A DNA stretch of 64,000 nt from Geminocystis sp. NIES-3709 (GTDB taxonomy: Bacteria; Cyanobacteriota; Cyanobacteriia; Cyanobacteriales; Cyanobacteriaceae). The notes under the pieces are model-generated. The model saw only the letters and a list, made by a program, of their open reading frames with translations. It was not told the origin of the DNA and searched no databases. The stretch's first letter is position 1. Each line of letters begins with the position of its first letter. The stretch covers positions 2,359,262-2,423,261 of the forward strand of contig NZ_AP014821.1 in assembly GCF_001548115.1 (NCBI RefSeq), read 5' to 3'. The position numbers and the translations under genes were made by a program. Positions 1 to 8,240 of this stretch are shown piece by piece.

Positions 1-1
1 T

Positions 2-343
2 GCTATTCAACAAGTTAAATCAGTAATAGCCGATACAGTTTTAATACAAGTTTCTCCTGATATAGTAGGAGTTTTAGAATTATCAGAAATTTTTGAATGT
101 ACTAAACAAAATATTCAAAAATATGTCAATAAAGAGAGTTTTCCCAAAGCATTTTTTAAAGGCTCTCAAGCTATTTGGCACTTAGATGAAGTACTAGAAT
201 GGTTTTTAATCAATAAGGAAGAAAAAGTAGATACCAGTTTACTAGACGTAGCTCGATTAGCAAGAAGTATCAATCTAAGTTTAGAGACGAAAAAAGCTAA
301 TGTTGAAATATTTAAACAAGCTCAAGAATTAATAGCAATTTAA
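2..343 (+). CDS. Partial HTH (AlpA/MerR-like) DNA-binding protein, 5' end outside window
   Basis: An open frame enters from the left edge and stops with TAA at 341-343, leaving 113 residues. The middle reads like a small AlpA/MerR-type helix-turn-helix: VGVLELSEIFECTKQNIQKY is followed by a Phe/Trp-rich wing with IWHLDEVLEWF. I recall this arrangement, preceded by a segment like AIQQVKSVIADT, from small bacterial HTH proteins often found near toxin-antitoxin or integrated elements. The N-terminus is missing, so neither the start nor the partner gene can be judged. The role is inferred to be DNA binding and transcriptional control; the target is unknown. Confidence 0.6.
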   Translation, partial: AIQQVKSVIADTVLIQVSPDIVGVLELSEIFECTKQNIQKYVNKESFPKAFFKGSQAIWHLDEVLEWFLINKEEKVDTSLLDVARLARSINLSLETKKANVEIFKQAQELIAI

Positions 344-390
344 AAGATTGTTTGAAAAGGATCAAACCCTTTGTTAAATCTCCGGTTGTG

Positions 391-418
391 TTGACTTGTG
401 AAAAAATAGTGTTAAGAT
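391..418 (+). promoter_or_regulatory. Candidate sigma70-type promoter of the Hlip gene
   Basis: TTGACT (391-396) and TAAGAT (413-418) are separated by 16 bp and lie about 57 bp before the ATG at 475. The -35 matches consensus at five of six positions and the -10 at four of six. This is a visual match only. Confidence 0.4.
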
Positions 419-474
419 GTTAATAAAAATTAACAAAATTTTATAATTATTAATTAATTAGGACTTTATTTACC

Positions 475-645
475 ATGACTGAACCTCAACCGACAAAAAC
501 TCCCAATATTGAAGAACCAAAATTTGGGTTCAATAATTACTCCGAAAAATTGAATGGTAGAGCCGCCATGATCGGTTTTATTATTACTTTAGCGATCGAA
601 TATTTTAGTGGACAAGGTTTATTAAGTTGGTTAGGATTACATTAA
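475..645 (+). CDS. High light-inducible protein (Hlip / small CAB-like protein)
   Basis: A 56-residue protein with one predicted membrane helix carrying the chlorophyll-binding motif of the LHC superfamily: EKLNGRAAMIGF at about residues 24-35, with Glu, Asn and Arg in the expected positions. Hlips bind chlorophyll and carotenoid in the thylakoid membrane and protect photosystem assembly intermediates under high light. The N-terminus is hydrophilic and proline-rich, as is usual for the family. ATG at 475 is the only sensible start. The gene is monocistronic, convergent with crtQ, and followed by a G/C-rich hairpin at 721-737. The family assignment is firm; which Hlip paralog it is cannot be told. 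Confidence 0.9.
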   Translation: MTEPQPTKTPNIEEPKFGFNNYSEKLNGRAAMIGFIITLAIEYFSGQGLLSWLGLH

Positions 646-720
646 TTAACTTCCATCAGCTCATGTAAACGACAGAGTTTTAAACCCACGATTTTTCAGA
701 ATAAAAATTTAGTTTGTTTA

Positions 721-737
721 TCCCCCGAATAGGGGGA
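721..737. terminator. G/C hairpin between convergent genes
   Basis: A perfect CCCCC/GGGGG stem, extended by one T-A pair, closes a five-base loop. It sits between the Hlip gene (+) and crtQ (-). No long T run follows on either strand, so it may be only a weak or bidirectional terminator. Confidence 0.4.
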
Positions 738-755
738 GTATTAATTTCAGCTAAT

Positions 756-2207
756 TTATTTGATTGTCAACACCTTAATATTTGATTGCAAAATAACCTG
801 AGCTGCTTGTTTTCCTGAAATCGTAGCACCTTCCATGCTGTCAATATAATCTTGTTGAGTGTAACTACCAGCTAAGAAAAAATTAGAAATAGGAGTTTTT
901 TGAGATGGGCGATAAACATCCATACCCGGTGCTTCTCTGTAAAGAGATTGAGCTAATTTGACGACACTATACCATGTCATATTCAATTCTTGGGAAGAAG
1001 GAAATAGTTTATGAACTTGTTTTAAAACATGATTAGCAATATTTTCGTTTGTTTCTTTGATAAAAGGATCACCCGGAGTCAACACTAATTGTAACAAAGA
1101 GCCTTCACCTTCTCTATAGTAATCTGCAGGACTTGATAAGGCTAAATCTGAAAAACAGGAAAAGTCTGCATCGCAAGTATAAAGTAAGTTATCAATACCT
1201 TCTGCTTTATCTAACTGTTGGCGTTTTTTCTCATCGTGTAATTCTGTCACCCAACCATCAAACCTCAGTTGTACGGTAGCAACAGGTACAGCAGTAAGTT
1301 TATAAATATTGTCAAATTCTTTCCATTTACGCCACCCTTCAGGAATAACTTTTTGAATACCGGGGACATCACAAGCACAAACATAAGCATCAGCAGTGAT
1401 TAATTCTTCCGTGTCTCCTTTTGCTACTAATAAACCAGTAACGAGGGTATCTTCTCCTTCTTGATATTTAATTTCTCTAACTTGGCGACGGGTATGAATT
1501 TTTACTCCTTTAGATTCTAAATAATTAACGATCGGTTTATGTAAATATTCATGAGGTGAACCTTCTAACATTCTTAGCACGGATGCTTCTGTTTTGACGG
1601 CAAAAAATTGAAAGATGGTTAGCATACAACGAGCAGAAATATTTTCTGTGTCAATAAATCCTAATGCGTAGGCGATGGGATTCCACATTTTATCAAGACT
1701 TCCCTGATTTCCTCCGTGCTTACGAAACCAATCGGCAAAACTAATACCGTCTAAGTCTCGGATATTGCGCATAGCACCTTCAAAGTCGATTAACCCTCGT
1801 ACAATAGGACTCGTGCCTAATGCTAAAGAATTGGCTATTTTATCCACCAAAGATAGTTGAGAAGTGGTAAAAAATGCTTTTAAGCCATTAAAAGGAGCAC
1901 CTGTTAGGAAGCGAAAATCTAGTTCTCCGACTCTACCTCCTTCGTTGATAAAAGTATGAGTATGTTCTTTTAATCTGAGGTTTTCGATCGCACCTACTTT
2001 TTCCATTAAAGCAAAAAGATTGTAATAACAACCAAAAAATACGTGTAATCCCATTTCAATATGATTACCGTCATTATCTACCCAACTCCCTACCTTACCG
2101 CCCACAAAAGGGCGAGATTCAAATATTTCTACCTCCCAACCAGCATCAACTAAGTCAATGGCGGTGGCTAATCCGGCTAATCCTGCACCTACGATCGCAA
2201 CTCGCAT
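756..2207 (-). CDS. crtQ: Zeta-carotene desaturase (CrtQ/ZDS)
   Basis: A 483-residue FAD-dependent desaturase. It begins with a Rossmann dinucleotide fold ([14 protein letters not shown], about residues 3-16). The segment [17 protein letters not shown] at about 49-65 distinguishes ZDS from phytoene desaturase, which has a GLHIFFGAYPN-type sequence. The C-terminus contains the flavin-binding end [13 protein letters not shown]. The enzyme converts zeta-carotene to lycopene (via neurosporene) at the thylakoid or plasma membrane, passing electrons to plastoquinone. Length is typical of the family. The start is ATG at 2207. The gene lies 178 bp downstream of ispG on the same strand; both belong to isoprenoid metabolism, but nothing in the sequence proves cotranscription. 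Confidence 0.93.
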   Translation of the reverse strand: MRVAIVGAGLAGLATAIDLVDAGWEVEIFESRPFVGGKVGSWVDNDGNHIEMGLHVFFGCYYNLFALMEKVGAIENLRLKEHTHTFINEGGRVGELDFRFLTGAPFNGLKAFFTTSQLSLVDKIANSLALGTSPIVRGLIDFEGAMRNIRDLDGISFADWFRKHGGNQGSLDKMWNPIAYALGFIDTENISARCMLTIFQFFAVKTEASVLRMLEGSPHEYLHKPIVNYLESKGVKIHTRRQVREIKYQEGEDTLVTGLLVAKGDTEELITADAYVCACDVPGIQKVIPEGWRKWKEFDNIYKLTAVPVATVQLRFDGWVTELHDEKKRQQLDKAEGIDNLLYTCDADFSCFSDLALSSPADYYREGEGSLLQLVLTPGDPFIKETNENIANHVLKQVHKLFPSSQELNMTWYSVVKLAQSLYREAPGMDVYRPSQKTPISNFFLAGSYTQQDYIDSMEGATISGKQAAQVILQSNIKVLTIK

Positions 2208-2385
2208 TCTAATTCTAATTTTTCTTAACTTTTCTTTACATTTTTATTATACTCAGATATTGACCTCTCCTTTCCTTTGTTCAATAGAAGAATATTACAG
2301 AGGATAAGGAGAAATCCATCAAAATTAGGGAAAAAAGTATTAAATTGATGGTTAATTGTTCACAAAAATAATTAGCAATGGTTAA

Positions 2386-3597
2386 CTATGGTTCAACCCA
2401 TCTGCCATCAGCTTTAATTAAGTTGATTAATTCGGTTACGCCCTCAGTTTCTGGCACTTTTTTGATTTCTTCTTTGCCACGATACAAGGAAATAAAACCG
2501 GGTTGTTTACCTACATAGCCATAATCAGCGTCAGCCATTTCTCCAGGCCCATTTACAATACACCCCATAACGGCTATATCTAACCCTGTTAAGTGTTTTG
2601 TGGCTTCTCTTACTTTGTGTAATACTTCTTCTAAATTAAATAAAGTACGTCCGCAAGAAGGACAAGCTACATATTCCACCATAGTTTTACGCAATCCGAG
2701 GGCTTGTAAAATGCTATAGCAAACAGGGATTTCTTTTTCTGGGGCTTCTGTTAAAGATACTCGGATAGTATCGCCGATGCCTTCAGCCAATAATGTACCA
2801 ATACCTGCGGTGGACTTGATACGGCCATATTCTCCGTCTCCTGCTTCGGTAACGCCTAAATGTAAGGGGTAATCCATGCCTAATTCGTCCATGCGTTTTA
2901 CCATTAAGCGATAAGCCGATAACATTACAGGTACTCTGGAGGCTTTCATGGAGATGATGAGGTTACGGAAATCTAATGATTCACAGATTTTAATAAACTC
3001 GATCGCAGATTCTACCATACCTTCGGGAGTATCTCCATAGGTAAAGAGCATTCTTTCGGCTAAAGAGCCATGATTAACCCCGATACGCATAGCTTTTCCT
3101 TGATCTCTTAAGGAAATCACCAAAGGTTCCAGAGTTTCCCTAATTTTATCCCCAATATCAGCAAATTCTTTATCACTGTAATCTGTTCGATCGTTTTTAG
3201 GTTTTTCAAAGACGTATAAACCCGGATTAATACGCACCTTATCAACGTGTTTAGCCACCTCAAGAGCGATTTTCATGCCATTATGGTGAACATCAGCGAC
3301 TAAAGGGACATATTGATAGGTTTTGATCAATTTTTCCTTAATTTCTCCCACTGCCTTAGCATGGGCAAGACTTGGCACTGTCACTCGTACAATTTCGCAA
3401 CCAATTTCATGTAAACGACGAATAGCGTCAACAGAAGCAGATACATCGAGGGTATCTTCATTTATCATGGATTGCACTACTACGGGATTATTTCCGCCGA
3501 TAGTAATGTTACCTATTTTAACAGGGCGAGTTTTACGGCGATGAATTGTACCATCAAAGAGATTCAGGCTAGGTAAGGGTTTATCTATAGTTTGCAT
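2386..3597 (-). CDS. ispG: 4-hydroxy-3-methylbut-2-enyl diphosphate synthase (ferredoxin)
   Basis: A 403-residue IspG/GcpE, the penultimate step of the MEP pathway: reductive conversion of methylerythritol cyclodiphosphate to HMBPP with a [4Fe-4S] cluster. In cyanobacteria the electrons come from ferredoxin. The cluster ligands are visible as CPSC (Cys312, Cys315) and Cys346 in CIVNGPGE, with Glu353 as the fourth ligand expected for this family. The N-terminal TIM barrel contains RVTVPS and ADVHH. The start is ATG at 3597. No clear Shine-Dalgarno is visible: the leader on this strand is an AT-rich spacer preceded by 18 TAACTCC heptamers. It lies downstream of ndhH on the same strand. Confidence 0.95.
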   Translation of the reverse strand: MQTIDKPLPSLNLFDGTIHRRKTRPVKIGNITIGGNNPVVVQSMINEDTLDVSASVDAIRRLHEIGCEIVRVTVPSLAHAKAVGEIKEKLIKTYQYVPLVADVHHNGMKIALEVAKHVDKVRINPGLYVFEKPKNDRTDYSDKEFADIGDKIRETLEPLVISLRDQGKAMRIGVNHGSLAERMLFTYGDTPEGMVESAIEFIKICESLDFRNLIISMKASRVPVMLSAYRLMVKRMDELGMDYPLHLGVTEAGDGEYGRIKSTAGIGTLLAEGIGDTIRVSLTEAPEKEIPVCYSILQALGLRKTMVEYVACPSCGRTLFNLEEVLHKVREATKHLTGLDIAVMGCIVNGPGEMADADYGYVGKQPGFISLYRGKEEIKKVPETEGVTELINLIKADGRWVEP

Positions 3598-3610
3598 ATT
3601 TAATTAATTA

Positions 3611-3736
3611 GGAGTTAGGAGTTAGGAGTTAGGAGTTAGGAGTTAGGAGTTAGGAGTTAGGAGTTAGGAGTTAGGAGTTAGGAGTTAGGAGTTAGGAGTT
3701 AGGAGTTAGGAGTTAGGAGTTAGGAGTTAGGAGTTA
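3611..3736. repeat. Heptamer tandem array, 18 x GGAGTTA, in ispG leader
   Basis: Eighteen uninterrupted copies of the 7-bp unit GGAGTTA (+ strand) fill 126 of the 194 bp between ndhH and ispG, ending 13 bp before the ispG start codon. Read in the ispG direction the unit is TAACTCC. No mismatch between copies was seen, which points to recent expansion or active slippage. This matches the short tandemly repeated repetitive (STRR) heptamers known from cyanobacteria. Confidence 0.97.
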
Positions 3737-3791
3737 AAAAATTCTCCCCAACACCCCAATAGCCTAATACCCCAACACTCCAATACTCTAC

Positions 3792-4976
3792 CTATCGATC
3801 GACCGATCCCATAATTACGTCAATACTACCAAGGATTGCCATAATATCAGCAACCTTGACTCCTTTAAGAAGGTGAGGCAGAATTTGTAAATTATTAAAA
3901 TCAGGGGCGCGGATTTTCCAACGCCAAGGGAAAACATCATCATTCCCCACAATAAACACCCCTAACTCGCCCTTACCACTTTCTAGGCGGACATAATGTT
4001 CACCTGCTGGAATTTTGAAGGTGGGGGCAACTTTTTTGGCAATGTATTGATACTCAAAGTTATTCCATTCGGATTTTTTGCCTTCTTGCAGTCTTTTGGC
4101 TTCTAAGTTTTCATAGGCACCACCGGGTAAACCTTTTAAGGCTTGACGGATGATTTTTACCGATTCGCGCATTTCTCTAATTCTAATGATATAACGGGCA
4201 AAACAATCACCTTCCGTTTCCCATTGCACATCCCAATCAAAATCATCGTAACATTCATAACGATCGACTTTACGCAGATCCCATTTTACCCCTGAACCAC
4301 GCAACATAGGCCCTGATAAACCCCAGTTAATAGCTTGTTCTCTGGTAATAGTACCGATGCCTTCAATCCGTTTACGGAAAATAGGATTATTGGTGATTAA
4401 CTTCTCATATTCATCCACTTTAGGTAAGAAATAATCGCAAAAATCTTCACACTTGTCCACCCAACCGTAAGGCAAATCAACGGCAACTCCTCCAATACGG
4501 AAATAGTTGTTATTAATTAAACGCATTCCTGAAGCGGATTCCCATAAATCATAAATCATCTCTCTTTCACGGAAAATATAGAAAAAGGGAGTTTGTGCGC
4601 CTACATCTGCTAAAAAAGGGCCAAGCCATAGTAAATGGTTAGCTATGCGGTTTAACTCTAACATGATGACTCGGATATATTGCGCCCGTTTGGGTACTTG
4701 AATATCCGCTAATTTTTCTGGGGCGTTGACGGTAATGGCTTCGTTAAACATTCCTGCGGCATAATCCCAACGACTAACATAAGGTACATACATTACATTA
4801 GTTCGATTTTCAGCGATTTTTTCCATGCCTCGATGTAAATAACCAATGACGGGTTCACAATCTACCACATCTTCACCATCAAGGGTGACAATTAGCCTTA
4901 AAACCCCGTGCATGGAAGGATGATGAGGCCCCATATTGAGAACCATTGGTTCTGTTCTAGTTTCTATTTTAGCCAT
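3792..4976 (-). CDS. ndhH: NAD(P)H-quinone oxidoreductase subunit H (NDH-1)
   Basis: A 394-residue homologue of the 49-kDa/NuoD subunit of complex I, in the peripheral arm of cyanobacterial NDH-1, where it helps form the plastoquinone site. Visible family signatures are [13 protein letters not shown] near residue 15, [10 protein letters not shown] near 43, and [11 protein letters not shown] in the middle. The C-terminus, [18 protein letters not shown], is the conserved end of the family. Length agrees with NdhH (about 394). The start is ATG at 4976. It stands apart from other ndh genes here, as ndhH often does in cyanobacteria. Confidence 0.96.
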   Translation of the reverse strand: MAKIETRTEPMVLNMGPHHPSMHGVLRLIVTLDGEDVVDCEPVIGYLHRGMEKIAENRTNVMYVPYVSRWDYAAGMFNEAITVNAPEKLADIQVPKRAQYIRVIMLELNRIANHLLWLGPFLADVGAQTPFFYIFREREMIYDLWESASGMRLINNNYFRIGGVAVDLPYGWVDKCEDFCDYFLPKVDEYEKLITNNPIFRKRIEGIGTITREQAINWGLSGPMLRGSGVKWDLRKVDRYECYDDFDWDVQWETEGDCFARYIIRIREMRESVKIIRQALKGLPGGAYENLEAKRLQEGKKSEWNNFEYQYIAKKVAPTFKIPAGEHYVRLESGKGELGVFIVGNDDVFPWRWKIRAPDFNNLQILPHLLKGVKVADIMAILGSIDVIMGSVDR

Positions 4977-5157
4977 AAAGCTGATTTATTTATAGGGTTG
5001 AATGATTACTCTAAAACTTTGTTGGTTATTTAATTGATTCAATTTATTGCTATAATCTATCATAAAAGTCATAGTTGATTCAAGACACCATTAGAAGTGG
5101 TTTTACTCGATCGAGTTATGTAGAGGTTTGCTTATATAAAGCCCAATTTATCTAATT

Positions 5158-5784
5158 GTGGAGTTGATTGTGGGTGTAAATTTTAATAGTTCTTCGGCGG
5201 TGACAGAAGGTATTTTTTTAGATGGCGATTATTGTTTAGATCATAGTTCGATCGGTATTCCTGTTCATCCTTTACAATATAGAGCGATCGGAGTTATTCA
5301 AGGTATTTATGAACCATTAGAAAATACTTTAACTAAAGGTATTATAACCACTGCGGATAATTCTACTTTTGAGACTGTATTGTTAGGCAAAACCATTAGT
5401 GCAGTAAAAAATCATGTGGACTTAAATGAGGTGCAAAATTGGGTTGTTTATCCTCATATTGTACCAGAACTCGATCGAATTCATTTACAAGTAGCCGGTA
5501 TTTTTGTGGTAAATAACACCAATAATAATTATTTACCGCCCAATTATTTTTCCATTAGAGGAGAAGTTATTTATTCTTCTAAAAAAGAGCAGAAAGTTAT
5601 TGTTAAAATCTGTAAAAATGATAGTTTATCAAGTAAAAGAATTAGCTTTTTTAAACTAGAATTAACTGGAAAAATTCCCGATCATACTATCAAACATTTT
5701 TACTCTTTTAGTGTTTTTTTAGAAGGACAAAAACTAATAATTAAAAAATATATAGATTTAGGCTTAATTGCAGTTAATTTCTAA
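5158..5784 (+). CDS. Conserved cyanobacterial protein of unknown function
   Basis: A 208-residue soluble protein with no signal peptide or membrane segment. I do not recognise a named family, though parts such as KGIITTADNSTFETVLLG, VKNHVDL and NWVVYPH look like the conserved core of a cyanobacterial hypothetical protein. It is rich in beta-prone segments, so an OB- or barrel-like fold is possible; this is inference. The start is a GTG at 5158, because an in-frame TAA lies at 5137-5139 and no ATG is available; TTG at 5164 and GTG at 5170 are alternatives. It is divergent from ndhH. Confidence 0.6.
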   Translation: MELIVGVNFNSSSAVTEGIFLDGDYCLDHSSIGIPVHPLQYRAIGVIQGIYEPLENTLTKGIITTADNSTFETVLLGKTISAVKNHVDLNEVQNWVVYPHIVPELDRIHLQVAGIFVVNNTNNNYLPPNYFSIRGEVIYSSKKEQKVIVKICKNDSLSSKRISFFKLELTGKIPDHTIKHFYSFSVFLEGQKLIIKKYIDLGLIAVNF

Positions 5785-6185
5785 TTTTATCGCCATTCTC
5801 TGAAAATTATAGGTAAAGAGGGGAAATAGTGATAATAATTGATTTAAAACTATAAAAAATTGATTTATTTCGATTGTTTATTACATTTAATACCTCTGAT
5901 TTGTACAAATTTTGTCTGATTAACACCCTCAAAGGTTATTAATTAAAGTTTAATGTCAGGTTCGATTAAATAATTATAGTAGAATTTCTACCAAAGACCA
6001 CTCATGACGCAAAATTTCATTGTAACTGATTATCGGAACTTGATATAAGATGTCAAACTCAAATTATTATCGATAAATTTTATTTGTTGTCAAAATAAAT
6101 TAAAATTCGATTAAAATTTAAAATATAGGAGGTAAAGAGTTAATTAAGATGTTGGAAAATACTGAAATTAATTCATAGTAAGTAT
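5785..6185. other. Intergenic region, 401 bp
   Basis: AT-rich, with no RNA gene recognised. A strong Shine-Dalgarno-like AGGAGGT at about 6127-6133 precedes a ten-codon reading frame (6149-6178) just before the TauE-like gene. Confidence 0.5.
6149..6178 (+). other. Possible leader mini-ORF upstream of TauE-like gene
   Basis: ATG at 6149 opens a nine-residue frame ending TAG at 6176-6178, eight bases before the TTG start of the next gene and in a different frame from it. An AGGAGGT lies 15 bp upstream, longer than usual spacing. It could be a leader peptide, the remains of a true N-terminus lost by frameshift, or chance. Confidence 0.25.
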
Positions 6186-6995
6186 TTGTCTTTTATCTTC
6201 TGCTATATTATTGATACAAATTTTCTAGGAATTTTTACATTGACACCTACCGAATTAATAATTTTAATTAGTATTTTTCTGTTGACTAGTGTTATCGGTG
6301 TTGTAACAGGTAGTAACTCATTAATTACCGTACCTGTAATGCTTGAGTTCAATATATCTCCAGCAAATGCGATCGCAACTAATATGTTTGCATTAATATT
6401 CATGAGTGTTGGGGGTACAATTCCTTTCTTAAAAGGAGATTTGCTCAAACGCAAAGACTTATACTTATTAATCTTTTTGACTGTTATTGGTTCTATATTG
6501 GGGGCATTATTGGTGGTAATAATACCTTCAAAAACGATGCCTTTGCTTATCTCAATTTTCATGATTGCGGTGACAATTTTTTCTGTAGTAAATCGCAATA
6601 AAGGAGTCGAAAAAAAGGAAAAACCTTCCCCAAAAGCAGAAAAAATCGGTTATGGTTTAACTTTTGCGTTAGGTATTTATGGCGGATTTTTTAGCGGAGG
6701 TTATGTTACCACTCTTACCGCTTCTTTTGTTGCTTTTTTAAACATGACGTTTGTTGAAGCTGTAGCAGTGACAAAAGTTCTCAATATTTTTTCTTCATTG
6801 GTTGCGACTTCGATTTTTATGACTCAAGGATTTGTGGATTATAAATTAGGAATAATTTTAGGAATAACGATGTTTTTTGGGGCAATGATTGGGGCAAAAT
6901 TTGCTTTAAAAATGAGTAATCTTTGGTTAAGAAGAATTTTTATTGTTACGGTAATTATTCTTGCTTTGAGAAATTTATTACAATGGTTAACTTAG
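6186..6995 (+). CDS. TauE/SafE-type membrane permease (putative sulfite/anion exporter)
   Basis: A 269-residue integral membrane protein with about eight hydrophobic segments. The two glycine-containing half-repeats of the TauE/SafE (DUF81) family are visible: VIGVVTGSNSLITVPVML near residue 35 and GIYGGFFSGGYVTTL near 160. Characterised members export sulfite, sulfoacetate or related anions across the plasma membrane; the substrate here cannot be told. The start is uncertain: TTG at 6186 is the longest form and TTG at 6240 (before TPTELI) is also possible. The usual family length (about 250-270) fits either. It is followed after 69 bp by the permease at 7065 on the same strand. Confidence 0.8.
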   Translation: MSFIFCYIIDTNFLGIFTLTPTELIILISIFLLTSVIGVVTGSNSLITVPVMLEFNISPANAIATNMFALIFMSVGGTIPFLKGDLLKRKDLYLLIFLTVIGSILGALLVVIIPSKTMPLLISIFMIAVTIFSVVNRNKGVEKKEKPSPKAEKIGYGLTFALGIYGGFFSGGYVTTLTASFVAFLNMTFVEAVAVTKVLNIFSSLVATSIFMTQGFVDYKLGIILGITMFFGAMIGAKFALKMSNLWLRRIFIVTVIILALRNLLQWLT

Positions 6996-7064
6996 AGTTA
7001 AAATCTAATAAACATTTCCCAAAATTTAAAATAAAATAAATTTTTATCGACAAATTATAAATAG

Positions 7065-8075
7065 ATGAAACAATATTGGTGGTGGAATGAAAATCTAATT
7101 TATCTGTTAAAACGTCTATCTCAAGGACTTTTAACACTATTTTTAGCATCAATGCTCAGTTTTGCTATTATTCAATTGGCACCAGGTGATTACTTAGATA
7201 ATCTTCGACAAAATCCGACGATTTCTCAAGAAACTATTGAGGAATTAAAAATTCGTTTTGGTTTAGATAAATCTCCTTTACAACAATATGGTTTGTGGCT
7301 TAAACAGGTTGTTACAAGGTTTGATTTTGGGGAAAGTTTTGTCTATTCTCGATCGGTTTCTAGTCTTATTTTAGAAAGGATTCCAGCTACTTTACTTCTC
7401 GCATTTTCTTCTCTAATTATTACATGGTCGATCGCTTTACCATTAGGAATTATTAGTGCGGTTAAACAAAACACTATTATCGATCGAATTTTGAGAGTAA
7501 TTAGTTATTTTGGACAAGGATTTCCTAGTTTTATTACTGCTCTATTATTGTTAATTTTGGCTCAAAATTTAGCACCTATTTTTCCTGTTGGTGGTATGAC
7601 AAGTATTAATCACGATGAATTGTCTTTTATGGGGAAAATAACAGATATAGGATGGCACATGATTTTACCCACTCTTGCCCTTAGTATAACAAGTTTCGCT
7701 GGATTACAACGGTTAACGAGAGGACAACTTTTAGATGTATTAAGACAAGATTATATTCAAACAGCAAGGGCGAAAGGTTTGCCAGAAAATCGTGTTTTAT
7801 ATGTTCATGCTTTACGCAATGCTATCAACCCTCTAATTACTTTAATTGGCTTTGAATTTGCTAGTTTATTAAGTGGTTCATTTATTGCCGAATATTTCTT
7901 TAATTGGCCTGGTTTAGGGCGATTAATATTACAAGCCGTACAATCTCAAGATTTATATTTAGTAATGGCTAGTTTGATGATGGGTGCGACGATGCTAATT
8001 ATTGGTAATTTAATTGCTGACTTACTTTTGAAAGTTGTTGATCCTCGTATTCAATTAGAAAATCTCGATAGTTAA
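7065..8075 (+). CDS. ABC transporter permease, DppB/OppB type
   Basis: A 336-residue binding-protein-dependent permease of the dipeptide/oligopeptide/nickel class. An N-terminal membrane helix is followed by LAPGD and a periplasmic loop (about residues 40-95), then five more hydrophobic segments. The EAA loop that contacts the ATPase is seen at about 225-245 (DYIQTARAKGLPENRVLYVH). The C-terminal PGLGRLILQAVQSQD is typical of DppB. No partner permease (DppC), ATPase or binding protein is nearby, so the rest of the transporter must be encoded elsewhere. Substrate is unknown. ATG at 7065 is the start. Confidence 0.88.
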   Translation: MKQYWWWNENLIYLLKRLSQGLLTLFLASMLSFAIIQLAPGDYLDNLRQNPTISQETIEELKIRFGLDKSPLQQYGLWLKQVVTRFDFGESFVYSRSVSSLILERIPATLLLAFSSLIITWSIALPLGIISAVKQNTIIDRILRVISYFGQGFPSFITALLLLILAQNLAPIFPVGGMTSINHDELSFMGKITDIGWHMILPTLALSITSFAGLQRLTRGQLLDVLRQDYIQTARAKGLPENRVLYVHALRNAINPLITLIGFEFASLLSGSFIAEYFFNWPGLGRLILQAVQSQDLYLVMASLMMGATMLIIGNLIADLLLKVVDPRIQLENLDS

Positions 8076-8240
8076 AAATTTAGAGATGTTAATTAATGAT
8101 AAAAAAAATCTAACATATTATTACAATTGTTTATTCTATGTTTAATATTCGTTATTATATGTGTAGGAAAATAATTTGTTTTCTCGTTATAAATTAATTG
8201 TCGATTTCATTAAAAACTATTGTGAAAATTAGTGACTATT

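Noticed and set aside
405-435. HLR1 (RpaB) site upstream of the Hlip gene
   Set aside because: Two GTTAA-like units are present but with the wrong spacing and without the TTACA core.
3611-3736. CRISPR array
   Set aside because: The unit is 7 bp, uninterrupted, with no spacers, so it is a tandem repeat only. The same applies to 39113 and 58036.
5955-5985. tRNA T-arm-like GGTTCGATT
   Set aside because: No matching acceptor, D or anticodon arms could be placed around it.
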